64,000 nt of DNA from Guadua angustifolia (lineage: Eukaryota > Streptophyta > Magnoliopsida > Poales > Poaceae): the NCBI GenBank assembly GCA_036346375.1, contig CM070508.1, forward strand, positions 22,574,852-22,638,851, read 5' to 3'. The notes beneath the pieces are model-generated. The model was not told the origin of the DNA and ran no database searches. It saw only the letters and a program-made list of their open reading frames with translations. Positions 23,308-33,512 of this stretch are shown here, in pieces. Every line of letters starts with the position of its first letter. Within the stretch, counting starts at the first letter, position 1. Position numbers and translations under genes: made by a program.

Positions 23308-23985
23308 TCAAGCCACATTAGAAATATCCATGACATTTAACTCATTCCTCAATTTACAAAAACGGCCTCCATGTAATAGCTTGGTGAGGATATCTGCTAA
23401 TTGATCTTCGATTCTAATGTGACTAATCACAATATCACCTTTACTCACATGATCTCTTAGAAAATGATAGTGGATATCTATATATTTGGTTCTTGAATGT
23501 TGGACTGGGTTGTTGGCTATTTTAACCGCGCTTTCATTATCACACAAAAGAGGCACTCTTTTAAAATTTATTGTATAATCCATTAAAGAGTTTGTCTCAT
23601 CCATAATAATTGAGCTCAACAACTACCGGCGAATAAATATTTGGCTTCGGTAGTAGATAGAGCTATGGAATTTTCTTTCTTTGAGAATCATGAGACAAGG
23701 GATCTACTTAGGAATTGGAAACTTTCTGAGGTGCTCTTTTTATCCACTTTACAACCCGCATAATCCGAATCCAAATATCCAACTAAATAAAATTTATCAC
23801 CCTTTGAATACCACAAGCCTATATTTGAGGAATGCTTCAAATATCTTAGAATTCTTTTGACGGACACTAAGTGACACTTGCACATATGCAAACGCTAAAC
23901 ATGATATCGGGCCTAGATGTAGTAAGATAATGCAAACTGCCAATCATGGAATGATAAAGTTTTAAATCTACCAGTTTACCTCCCT
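23308..23985 (-). pseudogene. copia RT tail and RNase H (pol 3' part)
   Basis: On the minus strand the order is LYHSMIGSLHYL, TSRPDIMFSVCICA (about 23900), VKRILRYLKHSSNIGLWYSK, YLVGYLDSDYAGCKVDKKS, VPLLCDNESAVKIANNP, and ILTKLLHGGRFCKLRNEL near the end. These are the classic Ty1-copia RT-connection and RNase H blocks, with the key acidic residues in YLDSDYAG and CDNESA. Several frameshifts and stops break it. It is separated from the rest of RT by the solo LTR at 23991-25626. Confidence 0.9.
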
Positions 23986-23990
23986 CATTG

Positions 23991-25626
23991 TGAAAGACCA
24001 TGTGGAGATCTATCCTTGTTTGCGATGAGTAATTGACTAGATTTGAGCTTAGTTTGATTTGAATTAGATTTTCGATTTGAAGCAATTTGAGTATTGGTTG
24101 CTTTTCATAATGCTATTGGCTTGGGGGTGGTAGCACCGGAACTTTGAGTGATATTATGATTGATTAGTGATTTTAGGATAATCATTGAATATCTTTGTGG
24201 GCATTGCTATGTGAAAGGTTTTTCCTTGTCTTTGATGGTTGCAGGGCGACGGTGCTAGGTCATGGTGAGGCGGAGGATGACCGGGACTAGGCGAGGAGCG
24301 TCGGAGGTCCAGACGGTCGGGAGATCGCTGGAAGATGATCGGAGACGAGGTCTGGGTAATCCAAGAAGATAAGTAAAGGAGGAGATGCTAGCTAGACGCC
24401 GCGTGGATCAAGGAAGGCCGTCGGATTGCGGTCTAGTTGATAGATTAGCGGGTCTAGGTAGTATGCTTTGAAAAACCGTGCGAGAAAACCCGATATGTGT
24501 GTGGGTTTTGGGTTAGCCCTTGCATGGCTGTGTGAGTAGGCAAATCCTAGCCCTTAGATGAGTTCTCTAGAGTTAAGGGCTGCATCCAAGGGTGGTAGGT
24601 GACCCAAGAGTAGTATAAATAGGGGTGGAGGGGTAGCCTCCTCCCCTTGAAGGTTGTAGAGATTTTTGTGCTCCTTTGAGCTTTGGCCATCTTATTGTGA
24701 GGCTTTGTAAACCTCTTCCTTGCAGAAATGCAAATCTTTTTCATTCATGCTTGAATTTACATTACGCAGTTAATTTATGTCTTAAGTTCATCATTTAAAT
24801 TCCTGCAATTTACTTTCTCATAATTTACTTTCTTGCTATTTGGATTTGCCTCCCCTCCTTCTAAATGCTGATTTTGGATATTTTGAGTGTGTTCATATGG
24901 TTTTACATCTCTTTTGCACTCTAGGATAGAGTAGAGATAATCTTTTCTTTCAAGTTGCAACTCTGTCTAGAACTTGTTTTTCGCGCAGAAGATAGTATTT
25001 GATTTTTATAAAAATATAGAAAAATAATTTTTAAGTGATTCTTGTTGGAGAAGGTTCACAACTCTCATATCCATCTGTAAAACAATTTTGGAGTCCACTT
25101 GTTGCACTTGGGCGCCATGAGGTGAAAATCGAGCCCCAAACTTTCTGCTCAAAGTTTCTGACTATCTGTGTTCTTTGATTTTTGGTGATTTTTATGTAAG
25201 GATTTTTGAGGTGAAATTTGGTGGAGTTCTTCAAGACTCATTTTCTCATGCAGAGAAAAATTCTAAAAATTTCTTGAGTACCAGAAACCCACCAACTACC
25301 TATTTTAACTGAGGTTAGTCTTTGGAAATTCTACTTTTGCTTTTCTGAAAGTGACTTTTGTGATTTGAATTGATCTCCTTTCTAAAAGCAAGAGTTGAAT
25401 TGATTCCTTTTTATTTTGGACACTAGACAACCAGGATTGTGACTAAAAAATCCCCACACATTCTATGGTACTCATCCATGCAAGCTAGGAGTACACATAG
25501 TTGTCTAGTTGTTCAGGTTTTTCACGATTTCCTTTGTGCGATCCTTTCGAGATATTAGTTGGAGTATTTTGGGGAAACTTTGTTTGCGACCATTCACCCC
25601 CCTCTGTTCGCCATCTCGATCCTTCA
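23991..25626 (+). mobile_element. solo LTR, same family as 18877-20467 but plus-oriented
   Basis: It starts TGAAAGACCATGTGG and ends CGCCATCTCGATCCTTCA. The flanks are CATTG (23986-23990) and CATTA (25627-25631), a 5-bp duplication with one mismatch. Removing it rejoins the copia pol frame at an NGHLDLNEGG-like site. It aligns in inverted orientation with 18877-20467 over the full length, including the AGTAGTATAAATAGGGG promoter region near 24610. Confidence 0.88.
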
Positions 25627-25631
25627 CATTA

Positions 25632-27156
25632 AGATCAAGATGCCCATTGGATGCCATAGGAGTCCTAATGGGCTTTCTGTCCTCCATGCTAAACTTCTTG
25701 AGTAAATCCTTCACCTACTTGGTTTGGCTCACGAACACTCTATTATTGAGTTGTTTGATTTGAAGTCCAAGAAAGAAGGTCAACTTCCCGATCATGGACA
25801 TCACAAACTCCCTAGACATCAATCACTAAATTCTTTGCAAAAATCTTTATTAGTAGAGCCGAAGACAATATCATCAACATAAATTTGGCAATCAAAGAAT
25901 TCTCCATCTATCACTTTAGTGAAGAGTGTTGTGTCAACCTTTCTAATTTTAAATTCTTTTGAAACAATGAAATCTTTAAATCACTCATACCATGCTCTAG
26001 GAGCTTATTTGAGACCATATAGTACCTTAGAGAGTTTATATACACGATTTGGGTGTTTAGAATTTTTAAAATAGGGAGATTGTTAAACAAATACCAATTC
26101 GGATATTTTTCCATTTAGAACTGCACTCTTCACATCTATTTGAAATAATTTAATATCAAAACAAGATGCAAAAGCAAGCAAAATTCGAATGGCTTCTAAT
26201 CTAGCCACAAGTGTAAAGGTTTTACCAAAATCTAGTCATTCGATTTGTGTGAAACCTTGTGTTGTTTTGTTTTGTACCACAATACAGTTTTCATCTTGCT
26301 GTTTCGAAATACCCATTTTGTGCCAATGACTTTGTGGTCCTTAGGTCTTTCGACTAGTGTCCATACATCATTTTGAGCGAAGTTGTTTAGCTCTTCATGC
26401 ATTGCATTCACCTAATCTGAATCATCTAACACTTTATCTACATGAGAAGGTTCAAAAAAGACACAAAAAGTAATGTTCACAAAAAAGCAACATGAGAGCG
26501 AGTTTGAACTCTCTTACGAACGTCACCCAATATTTGGTCTATTGGATAATCCTTGGAGATAGCATGATGAATTCTTTGAGGTAGTGGTTGAATTTGTTGA
26601 TCATTCTCCTTTTCATCCACATCGATTGGTTGAGCTTAGCTTAGCGTTGCGGAAGTAGACGGCTCAACTTGAGTGGATGAGGGTTGATCTTCTTTATCTA
26701 CCTCCGGCTTGATATCTCTAAGCGTCATGTTCTTTATTGCTTGTCTCAAACCTTCATTGCCTACACATCTAAATTGTCTTACTCTTCTTGAGAGCCGTTA
26801 GTCTCATCAAACTCAACATCACACGTTTCCTCAACTAAACCTTTGGTTTGGTTGAAGACACGAAAGCCTTACTCTATGATGAATAACCAAGCAAGAAACC
26901 AAATCACAACGAATTTGAAATTTGAAAGCCGAACACACTTTTTCAAAATATAACATTTACAACCAAAAATGTGAAAATAAGAAATGTTCAGTTCTCTTCC
27001 AATGAGAAGCTCATAAGAGGTCTTTTTCAAAATATGATACAAATAAAGCTAATTTGTTGCATGACAAGTGGTATTTATGGCTTTCGCCCACAAGCTATCG
27101 AAAGTACCATATTCATCAAGCATAGTTCTTACCATTTCAATTAATGTTCAATTTTT
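25632..27156 (-). pseudogene. copia reverse transcriptase (heavily broken)
   Basis: On the minus strand the RT core appears in fragments in different frames. The catalytic YVDD (in QIYVDDIVFG) is encoded at 25870-25881, and MKDLLKKFSMEDRKPIRTPM lies near 25650-25714. The 26100-26900 part can be followed only in pieces with many stops. It is identifiable as copia-type by YVDD and the KPIRTPM block. Confidence 0.85.
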
Positions 27157-28083
27157 TCATCCCACTACTCCATTTTGCTTCGGAGTGTAGGTGGCAGAAA
27201 GCTCGTACTTTATTCTAAATTCATCACAATAAACTTTGATTTTTGAATTCTTGAACTCGGAACCATTATCACTACAGATCTTCTTTATTTTAAAATCAAA
27301 TTCATTTTGAGCCCTTTTAGCAAAACTTTTAAAAATACCGAAGGCTTTGGATTTGTCATGTAAGAAGAACACCCAAGTATATCTTGAGTAATCATCTATA
27401 ATGACTAAACAATAAGAGTTGCCCTCGATGCTCATATAGGTTAGTGGGCCAAATAAATCCATATGTAAGAGATCTAACGGTATAAATGTGGATATGATAG
27501 TCTTTGAAGGATGAGAACTAGCCATTTGCTTACCAGCTTGGTAAGCACTACAAAGTTTATTTTTCTCAAGCTTCACATCTTTCAAGCCCGCTACTAGATC
27601 ATTTTTGAAAAGTTTTTTAAGTTGAATCATCCCAACACGAGTTAGTCTTCTATGCCATAACCAACCTAAAAAGGTTTTTGAAATTAAGCAAGTTTGAAGA
27701 CATGACTCATTTGAGGTGAAGTCAACGAAATATAAGTTTCCAAATCTAAAGTCTTTAAACAACAAAGAACTATCATTTTCCTTTGAGATAATAACACTAT
27801 TTCTAGAAAATGTACAATTAAGGCCAAGATCGTAGATTTGAGTAATGGATAGCAAATTAAAACTTAATGTGTCTACTAAGGAGACATTTGAGATAGAAAG
27901 GTCATTTGAGATAGTGATTTTACCCAATCCTAATATCTTTCCTTTGCTACTGTCACCAAAAGTGATTTTGTTATGTTGGCTACTCCCTACTTCAAATGTG
28001 GTGAATTTTTTCCAGTCACCGGTCATGTGTTGTGTGTATCCACTATCCAACACCCAATGTTGTTTACCGGTTTGGTAGTTCAC
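27157..28083 (-). pseudogene. copia protease, pre-integrase and integrase core
   Basis: The 308-residue open stretch begins with the protease motif WVLDSGYTQHMTG, where the catalytic D-S-G is intact. The pre-integrase zinc region follows (LWHRRLTRVGMIQLKKL), then LDLLHMDLFGPL, IIDDYSRYTWVFFL and CSDNGSEFKNS. The first two D residues of the DDE triad are visible. The frame ends at PKQNGVVG, just where the third acidic residue (relatives read VVERKN) should be, so that catalytic Glu is lost here. Confidence 0.92.
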
Positions 28084-29913
28084 CTACAAAAGAAAATCAA
28101 ACCCTTTTAGGTACCCAAATTTATTTGGATCTTTGGAGGTTAGTAACCAATACTTTGTGCACCCAAATGGCATTCTTTCTCCGGCCAAGTACAGAAGTCC
28201 CAACAAATTTAGCAATAATCTTATCGTTGCTATTTTTCTTAAGCACATAACATGAATCATAAGCATTATTTTTAGATGATTTGTCCAAAGGATAATCATT
28301 AGCTATGTGTCCTATATCATGAAATTTATAACAAAGCTTCCCATTTGATTTTACAAATCGAGAAGCTTTGTTTCTCAATTTCTTACCCTTCTTGGGCACA
28401 AACCCAAGACCGTCTTTGTTATAAGAGCATTGTTGGTTATTCAAGATTTTATCAAGGGTCTTCTTGCTCTTGATATATCAATTCAAGATCTTACTTAGCT
28501 TGTTCATGTGAACTGGAAGATATATCCATAAGATCATCACATGAAGTAGATATGCTAGCTTTTGATATATAACAAGAATCAATTTCTAGACTAGTCATAT
28601 TATCAATAATGTTGCAACTAATGCCTACATGATTTTGAGACTTTAAATACTCCTTGGCAAGGAGAGTCTCATGAGCATGCTTTCGCTCATCATAATAATC
28701 CTTGAGTGAAAGAAATTCTTTTCTTAAGATCTTATATTTTAACTTCTCTCTGCTAAGGTATTCATTTAAATCCTTAAGCATATACATGAGTTCATCATCG
28801 TCATTTAATTTTACCTTAAACTCTCCTTTTTCCATAATGCATAAAGGAGTGATGAATGGTGAAGTGGCCTCCTTGATGTCAACTCCGGCGATGTCTTTCT
28901 TCCTTGAGAGTGTATCTTCTTGGATGAGTCGCAGTCCAAATACTCTTCTTTGAAATCCCACTCTCCAATATGTGGCTCGTCTTTGCCATCTTTGTGAAGC
29001 TTCGTGAAGAGCTTTTTCTTCCCTTTAAAGACCTTATTGGGCAACTTATTCTTGTCGTCCTTCTTCTTGGGATAACGAGAGGCGATGTGCCCCTTCTCAT
29101 CATACTCATAGCACCGAAATGTTTGCATATCAATTTGTGCTTGAATGCTTTTTCATAAACCTCTTCATTCTTCTTATGAGGAGTGCTATCTCCTCCTCGG
29201 TGTCATCCTCTTCAGTGTCATCAAGCGGCTCATTGCTTGACTCTGCTTTCGCCTTGAGGGCCATGTTCTTCTTCTTCGAAGAGCGTTGCTCCAAAAGTTA
29301 TTCCTTGTCCTTCTTGTAAAACTCATTTGTGATGAGATTTCCAAGAAGTCTCGTTGGCGTCATTCTCGGTAACTCTGGTGAGTTGAGAAACAGTGTCACC
29401 AAAGTCTCGTACTTGTCCGGAAGTGCCCTAAGCATATTATGAACAACATCCAAATCCGTTAGCGACGCCCCAAGGCCCTTGAGCTCATTCACTATGTTGT
29501 TGTGTTGTCAGTACATCTCATTGATGTTCTCATGGGGTAGCATAATGAAACTCTTATATTTTATCTGAAGCATATGCAATTTAGCTTCTTTGACCGCAAA
29601 TGTTCCTTTATGGATTTTTGAGAGGGTAGTCCAAATCTCGTGAGTAGTTTCAAGATTGCTCACTCAATTGAACTCATTCACGTTCAAAGCGCCAAAGAGG
29701 GCATTCATTTGCTTGAGCATTTAGATGAGAATTTTGCTCTTCTTGTTCAATTATGAGTGTGGGATTTACTTCCAAAGCTAAACCCTCATCTACAATCTTT
29801 CATATGCTTGGGCTCATGGCCTTAAGATAAACGGTCATGTGTATTTTCCAATTGGCATAGTTTGTATCATTAAAGAACGATGCTTTGCCTATGGACACCC
29901 CATCACTAGTCAT
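28084..29913 (-). pseudogene. gag: copia gag with two damaged zinc knuckles
   Basis: Gag starts at ATG 29911-29913 (MTSDGVSIGKASFFNDTNY) with NWKIHMTVYLKAMSPSI then a TGA where relatives have Trp. The middle keeps LRALPDKYETLVTLFLNS at 29298-29492. Two CCHC-like motifs are corrupted by Cys-to-Tyr/Phe changes: CYEYDEKGHIASRYP near 29100 and CYKFHDIGHIANDYP near 28300. The rest is spread over several frames. Confidence 0.85.
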
Positions 29914-29953
29914 CTTTTGCTCTCTAGGTGGTAAAGCCCCCAAAAAGAGTCCA

Positions 29954-29968
29954 GGCTCTAATACTACT
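29954..29968 (-). other. primer-binding site of the copia interior
   Basis: AGTAGTATTAGAGCC on the minus strand, next to the LTR end, resembles a tRNA-Met PBS (GGTATTAGAGCC). It confirms that the interior is minus-oriented. Confidence 0.7.
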
Positions 29969-30318
29969 TGTAGGATCAAAGATAACCACCGACTAGAGGG
30001 GGTGAATAGGAGATTTCTAAAATTCTTCAGCTTTAATTACGATAAATAAAATTCTACACAACAATTATAAATTTTGACAATTAAGGCCTAAAGTTTTATA
30101 TTTCACTAAGTGCACTGACAATCTATTTTAAGCAATGATACAATTCTAATTACAAGATCACTGTAATAAAAGACTAGGAATGTAAATTGCTCGCAAGAAT
30201 TAAAAATTCAAACCACAAAGAAGAGAGTGACACAAGAATTTATCACATGATCTCAGAGATTTGCTGGTCTCCCCTAATCCACGTTGAGAAAGCTTGATTA
30301 ACTTCAAGTTTGTGTGCA
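29969..30318 (-). repeat. minus-oriented LTR end (5' LTR of the coding interior), truncated
   Basis: On the minus strand this ends CGGTGGTTATCTTTGATCC then TACA at 29969. It matches the reverse complement of about 30590-30931 (CTAATCGGTTATCCTTGATC). It breaks off near AACTTCAAGTTTGTGTGC, so only the last ~350 bp of the LTR are present. Confidence 0.82.
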
Positions 30319-30324
30319 TTTAAT

Positions 30325-30931
30325 TCTCATTTTGAGAGAGTTAGTAGAAAATTCAAGCGTTGCATTTAGTATTGAGGCTTTAGATACTTGATTCGATCTC
30401 AAGCAAGCGTCAAGACTTGTTACTCTTGGAGATTGCCATCTTCTAGACAGCTTGGTGGCGATTGTGCATGATGAGCTTCTTAACGGAGGTTGTGAAAAGG
30501 CCCGGTAAGCTTGTGAAGGTGGGAGTTCGTCTACCTAGAGTGGAGAAGAACTACCAAGCCATCGAGGGAGGCTCGTGTGGATTGGAGTCGGCTTGAAGTT
30601 GATCAAGCTTCCTCAGCATGAATTAGAGGAGACCGGCAAGTCTCTGAGACCACGAGATAAATTTTTGTGTCACTCTCTTCTTTGTGGTTTGAATTCTTAA
30701 TTTTTGTGAGCAATGTATATTCCTAATCTTTTATTGTAGTGATCTTGTAACTAGGATTGCACCATTGCTTAAAATATTTTGTTGTTGCACTTAGTGAAAC
30801 ATAGAACATTTAGACATTAATTGTCAAAACTTGGTAATTGTTGTGTAGAATTTTATTTATTGCAATTAGAGTCAAATAATTTTAGAAACCTCCTATTCAC
30901 CATCCTCTAATCGGTTATCCTTGATCCTATA
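30325..30931 (+). repeat. outer LTR fragment, plus-oriented 3' half
   Basis: It runs from TTTGAGAGAGTTAGTAGAAA to the LTR terminus at ~30931, followed by AAAGG. Its beginning overlaps by homology with the end of the minus-oriented LTR at 16668-16720 (GTATTTAGTATTGAGTC). Together these two pieces would make one complete LTR if the interior were re-inverted. Confidence 0.78.
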
Positions 30932-30963
30932 AAGGGTCTTTTCATGTTAAATCTTATCTTCCA

Positions 30964-32920
30964 TTTTTGCTCTTCTTAACCCAAACAACAAATATGCACA
31001 CAAATTGGTCAAACATGACTTTATTTTGGTCTTCTCTTGCGTGATAAAATCAAACAGGAAGAACACGTCGTAAAATCAAATAGGAAGAACACATCCAAGT
31101 CGAAAGAAAGAACAATGGAATCAGCACTAAGGCATGAAATCCTAGACTTCACAAAATGAACACATATATTAAACACCTCTCCCAAGCATTGGAATTTAGA
31201 ACATCGGATCAGTTTTGTGAGATACGGTAGGAGCGTACATAGTCTCAAGAATGATGAAAATAAATCTCATAGAGAGAACCAATATAACAACATTGAAACA
31301 ACCACAACAAAAAAGAAAATTTTTGACAAAGCCGATCATAAATTCTTTAAGCATAATCTCAAAAGAGTAAAGGGATTGTCGCTTTCTCACAACCCTCTTG
31401 AACCTTTTAGAATCCTCAAATCTTTGCCTGTACAAGTGTCTATTGCTAAAAATAACCTAGCCTTTAATCATATTGTGTTCTTGTTAATTTAGATGAGTTA
31501 GTTTGTGATTTCTTGACTAATTTTGATTTTTTTATGACTATTTTATAGATTTATATAGCCTTCTTAGTCCTCAAAACAATTAGAAATTATATTCTAGAAA
31601 AATTATAATCCTATTAAGATTTACCTGACATATCTTCTTAAATTCTAAAAGACCACGAATAAGCCAGTATGTTTGACAACTCATGTAAACACTAACATTA
31701 GGTATTCTAGAGATAGAGCAAAAGAACGCAGCCACGATTTTTTTGCATGGAGGCGCTCGCATCGTCCTGTTGACACGGACAACCATCAGTTCAACAACCC
31801 GTTCCTCCGGTGGGCACGCGAGGCGCACACATCCATGGCTGGCCTCAGCTCGAAGCGCCACCTCCTTTAGGCCGCATGGAGGCTCCCTAGAGCTGTCTTG
31901 GCCTAGATCTGGTCCGCAGAGTCGCCGTTGCCCATCGCCGGCCACGGGCCTTTATCTCTTTCGTTGCTGGCCGCCGCCTTGTTTGCCTTGCCGATGTCCA
32001 GGATGGACGGAGACGAAGGCGGCAGTGCCGGATTTGGTGGTGATGTGGTCGCACATCATGAGCCAGGTTGAGAAAAAACAGTCCATTCTTTTGTTTTTTG
32101 AGGCTCGAACCCCAACTACTGTTCACATCCATGGGGAATGGGCAGAGGCCCACTCGGTTTTCCATGGAAGCAAACAACATGCAAAAATGCGTTGGACCAG
32201 GCCCCAGCCGAAATACAGGCAACCAAACATGTCCCAAATGTCCCCTTGAGTTGATTGCGGTGTTACATGCAACGATGGCGATCACGCGTGTGGAGTAGGA
32301 GAACACACGGTACGAGCCTAGGAGGTGATAGAGGGCTAGAGGATCTCATCACTGTGCAAGCAGGGCGTCACTGCACAGGGCGTCACATACGCATCTGGGA
32401 CTGGGAGGAGATGCAAGGGAAGGAAAGTGAATGGCATCGAGGAGGGGAACTACATGATTATATATTGAGAAAATCCCCTTTATGCTATTAGGAGTTCCAT
32501 TGTTTTCCTCTGTGCTACTAAAAAAATATGGTTTCTCTATGCCACCGAGTTTTAATTTTGTGCCCTTCCATACCATTGTTGTCACATTTCCATTGCTTTG
32601 CTGTTAAGTGGCACATGAAAAGATATTTTTGCCATTTTTATTCCTCCCCTTTCATCCGTGCATGTCACTCCACTGTCGACCTACTCTAATATTTCCCCAG
32701 ACCAGAGAGAAACTTGAGATGCTCCACGAAGCAAGTGGAGGTAGATGGCTGGAGCGTGAGCAGGCAGCGACGCGCCTGGTCGACATTGGCGTGGGGGTGC
32801 AATTGGATCTGGCAGAGGATGCTTGGATCTTCCAGAGTGACCCTGTTGTCTTCATCTATGGTATCCCTATAGGCCTGTACCCACCCTGCATGCCGATAGC
32901 ACCTATCTTTTTTCCTCTCA
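30964..32920. other. no gene recognised; GC-richer low-copy-looking stretch
   Basis: 31000-31700 is AT-rich with a short direct repeat (AAAATCAAACAGGAAGAACAC / AAAATCAAATAGGAAGAACA at 31046 and 31073). 31720-32250 and 32600-32900 are GC-richer with overlapping frames on both strands (31743-32249 plus, 31580-31945 minus, 32608-32940 plus), none resembling a known family. It could be captured or host-derived sequence; I see nothing more. Confidence 0.35.
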
Positions 32921-33029
32921 GGGCATGTACAATGGTATAGACAGCTGCTGTCTATAACAGGCTGATATGCCATTTATAGACAGCGTTAGAGACAACTCAT
33001 GCAATGGTATAGACAACACATTTATGAGT

Positions 33030-33330
33030 CACTACTACAGAACCGGCTACCACAAGCGGCTCGTAACACCCTTTAGAAGCGGTTTTATAACCGCTTCTAA
33101 GCAACCGCGTGTGATACCCGTCGGGTATCACAAGCGGTTGTTTCAACCGCTGTCTTTGTGGCACCGTAAGCGGTTGGGAAGGTGTTCAGAGGGCCAGTGG
33201 AGCCGCCGTGGGGGACTCCTGGCGGTTCGTGTTACAAACCGCTTGTGGAGAAGGATATCTGAAGCGGTTAGTCTTACCAACCGCTTGAGAGCAAGACTCG
33301 AAGCGGTTGGAGTCAACAACGCTTGTGGAG
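33030..33330. repeat. left subterminal repeat region of the CACTA element
   Basis: Within 300 bp at least ten AAGCGGTT or AACCGCTT copies occur in both orientations, several as short palindromes (for example AAGCGGTTTTATAACCGCTT at 33073-33092). In En/Spm elements such arrays bind TnpA and bring the ends together. Confidence 0.9.
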
Positions 33331-33512
33331 AGAGTTTTCGATTATATGTATTATAGAATATGTTCTTACGGTGTTTTTGTATATCGTTTTTTACCATAAA
33401 ATTAAATATGAGTGGAGGAGTTTTTTGCAATTAAATATATATTACATATGCATACTCATACACATGTTCACAAGCTAGCTCAATTACACAAAAAGAACTT
33501 AATAGTGTAAAA

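Larger units (their letters stand above)
16386..30931 (+). mobile_element. SIRE/Maximus-type Ty1-copia element with inverted interior
   Basis: The outer ends are a plus-oriented LTR start (TGAAAGCATCTAGGCCC, 16386) and a plus-oriented LTR end (ATCGGTTATCCTTGATCCTA, to ~30931). They are flanked by AAAGG at 16381-16385 and 30931-30935, and removing the insert restores the host LTR. Yet gag, pol and the 3' ORF are all on the minus strand, flanked inside by a minus-oriented LTR end (29969) and a minus-oriented LTR start (17556). The LTRs are thus broken mid-way near 16667 and near 30320. Nested inside are solo LTRs at 18877 and 23991 and a MITE at 17798. The clade name rests on the copia domain order, LTR termini and extra 3' ORF. 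Confidence 0.8.
14871..30963 (+). mobile_element. short non-autonomous LTR element, 3' LTR split by a nested copia element
   Basis: The left LTR (14871-~15034) begins TGTTAGAGATATACTC. The right LTR begins TGTTAGAGATATGCTC at 16245, is interrupted at 16385, and resumes at 30936 with GTCTTTTCATGTTAAATC, which matches GTTTTTCACGCTAAATC of the left LTR. Reassembled LTR lengths are similar (about 164 and 169 bp). A polypurine tract AAGGGAAGG lies at 16234-16242. The 1.2-kb interior carries no pol domain I can recognise, so the element depended on others. The outer target duplication is not clear. Confidence 0.78.

Noticed and set aside
23991..25626. Considered as part of the copia coding region, since it lies between RT and RNase H.
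   Set aside because: It has LTR termini, a near-perfect TSD and a full-length inverted relative; the pol frame rejoins when it is removed.
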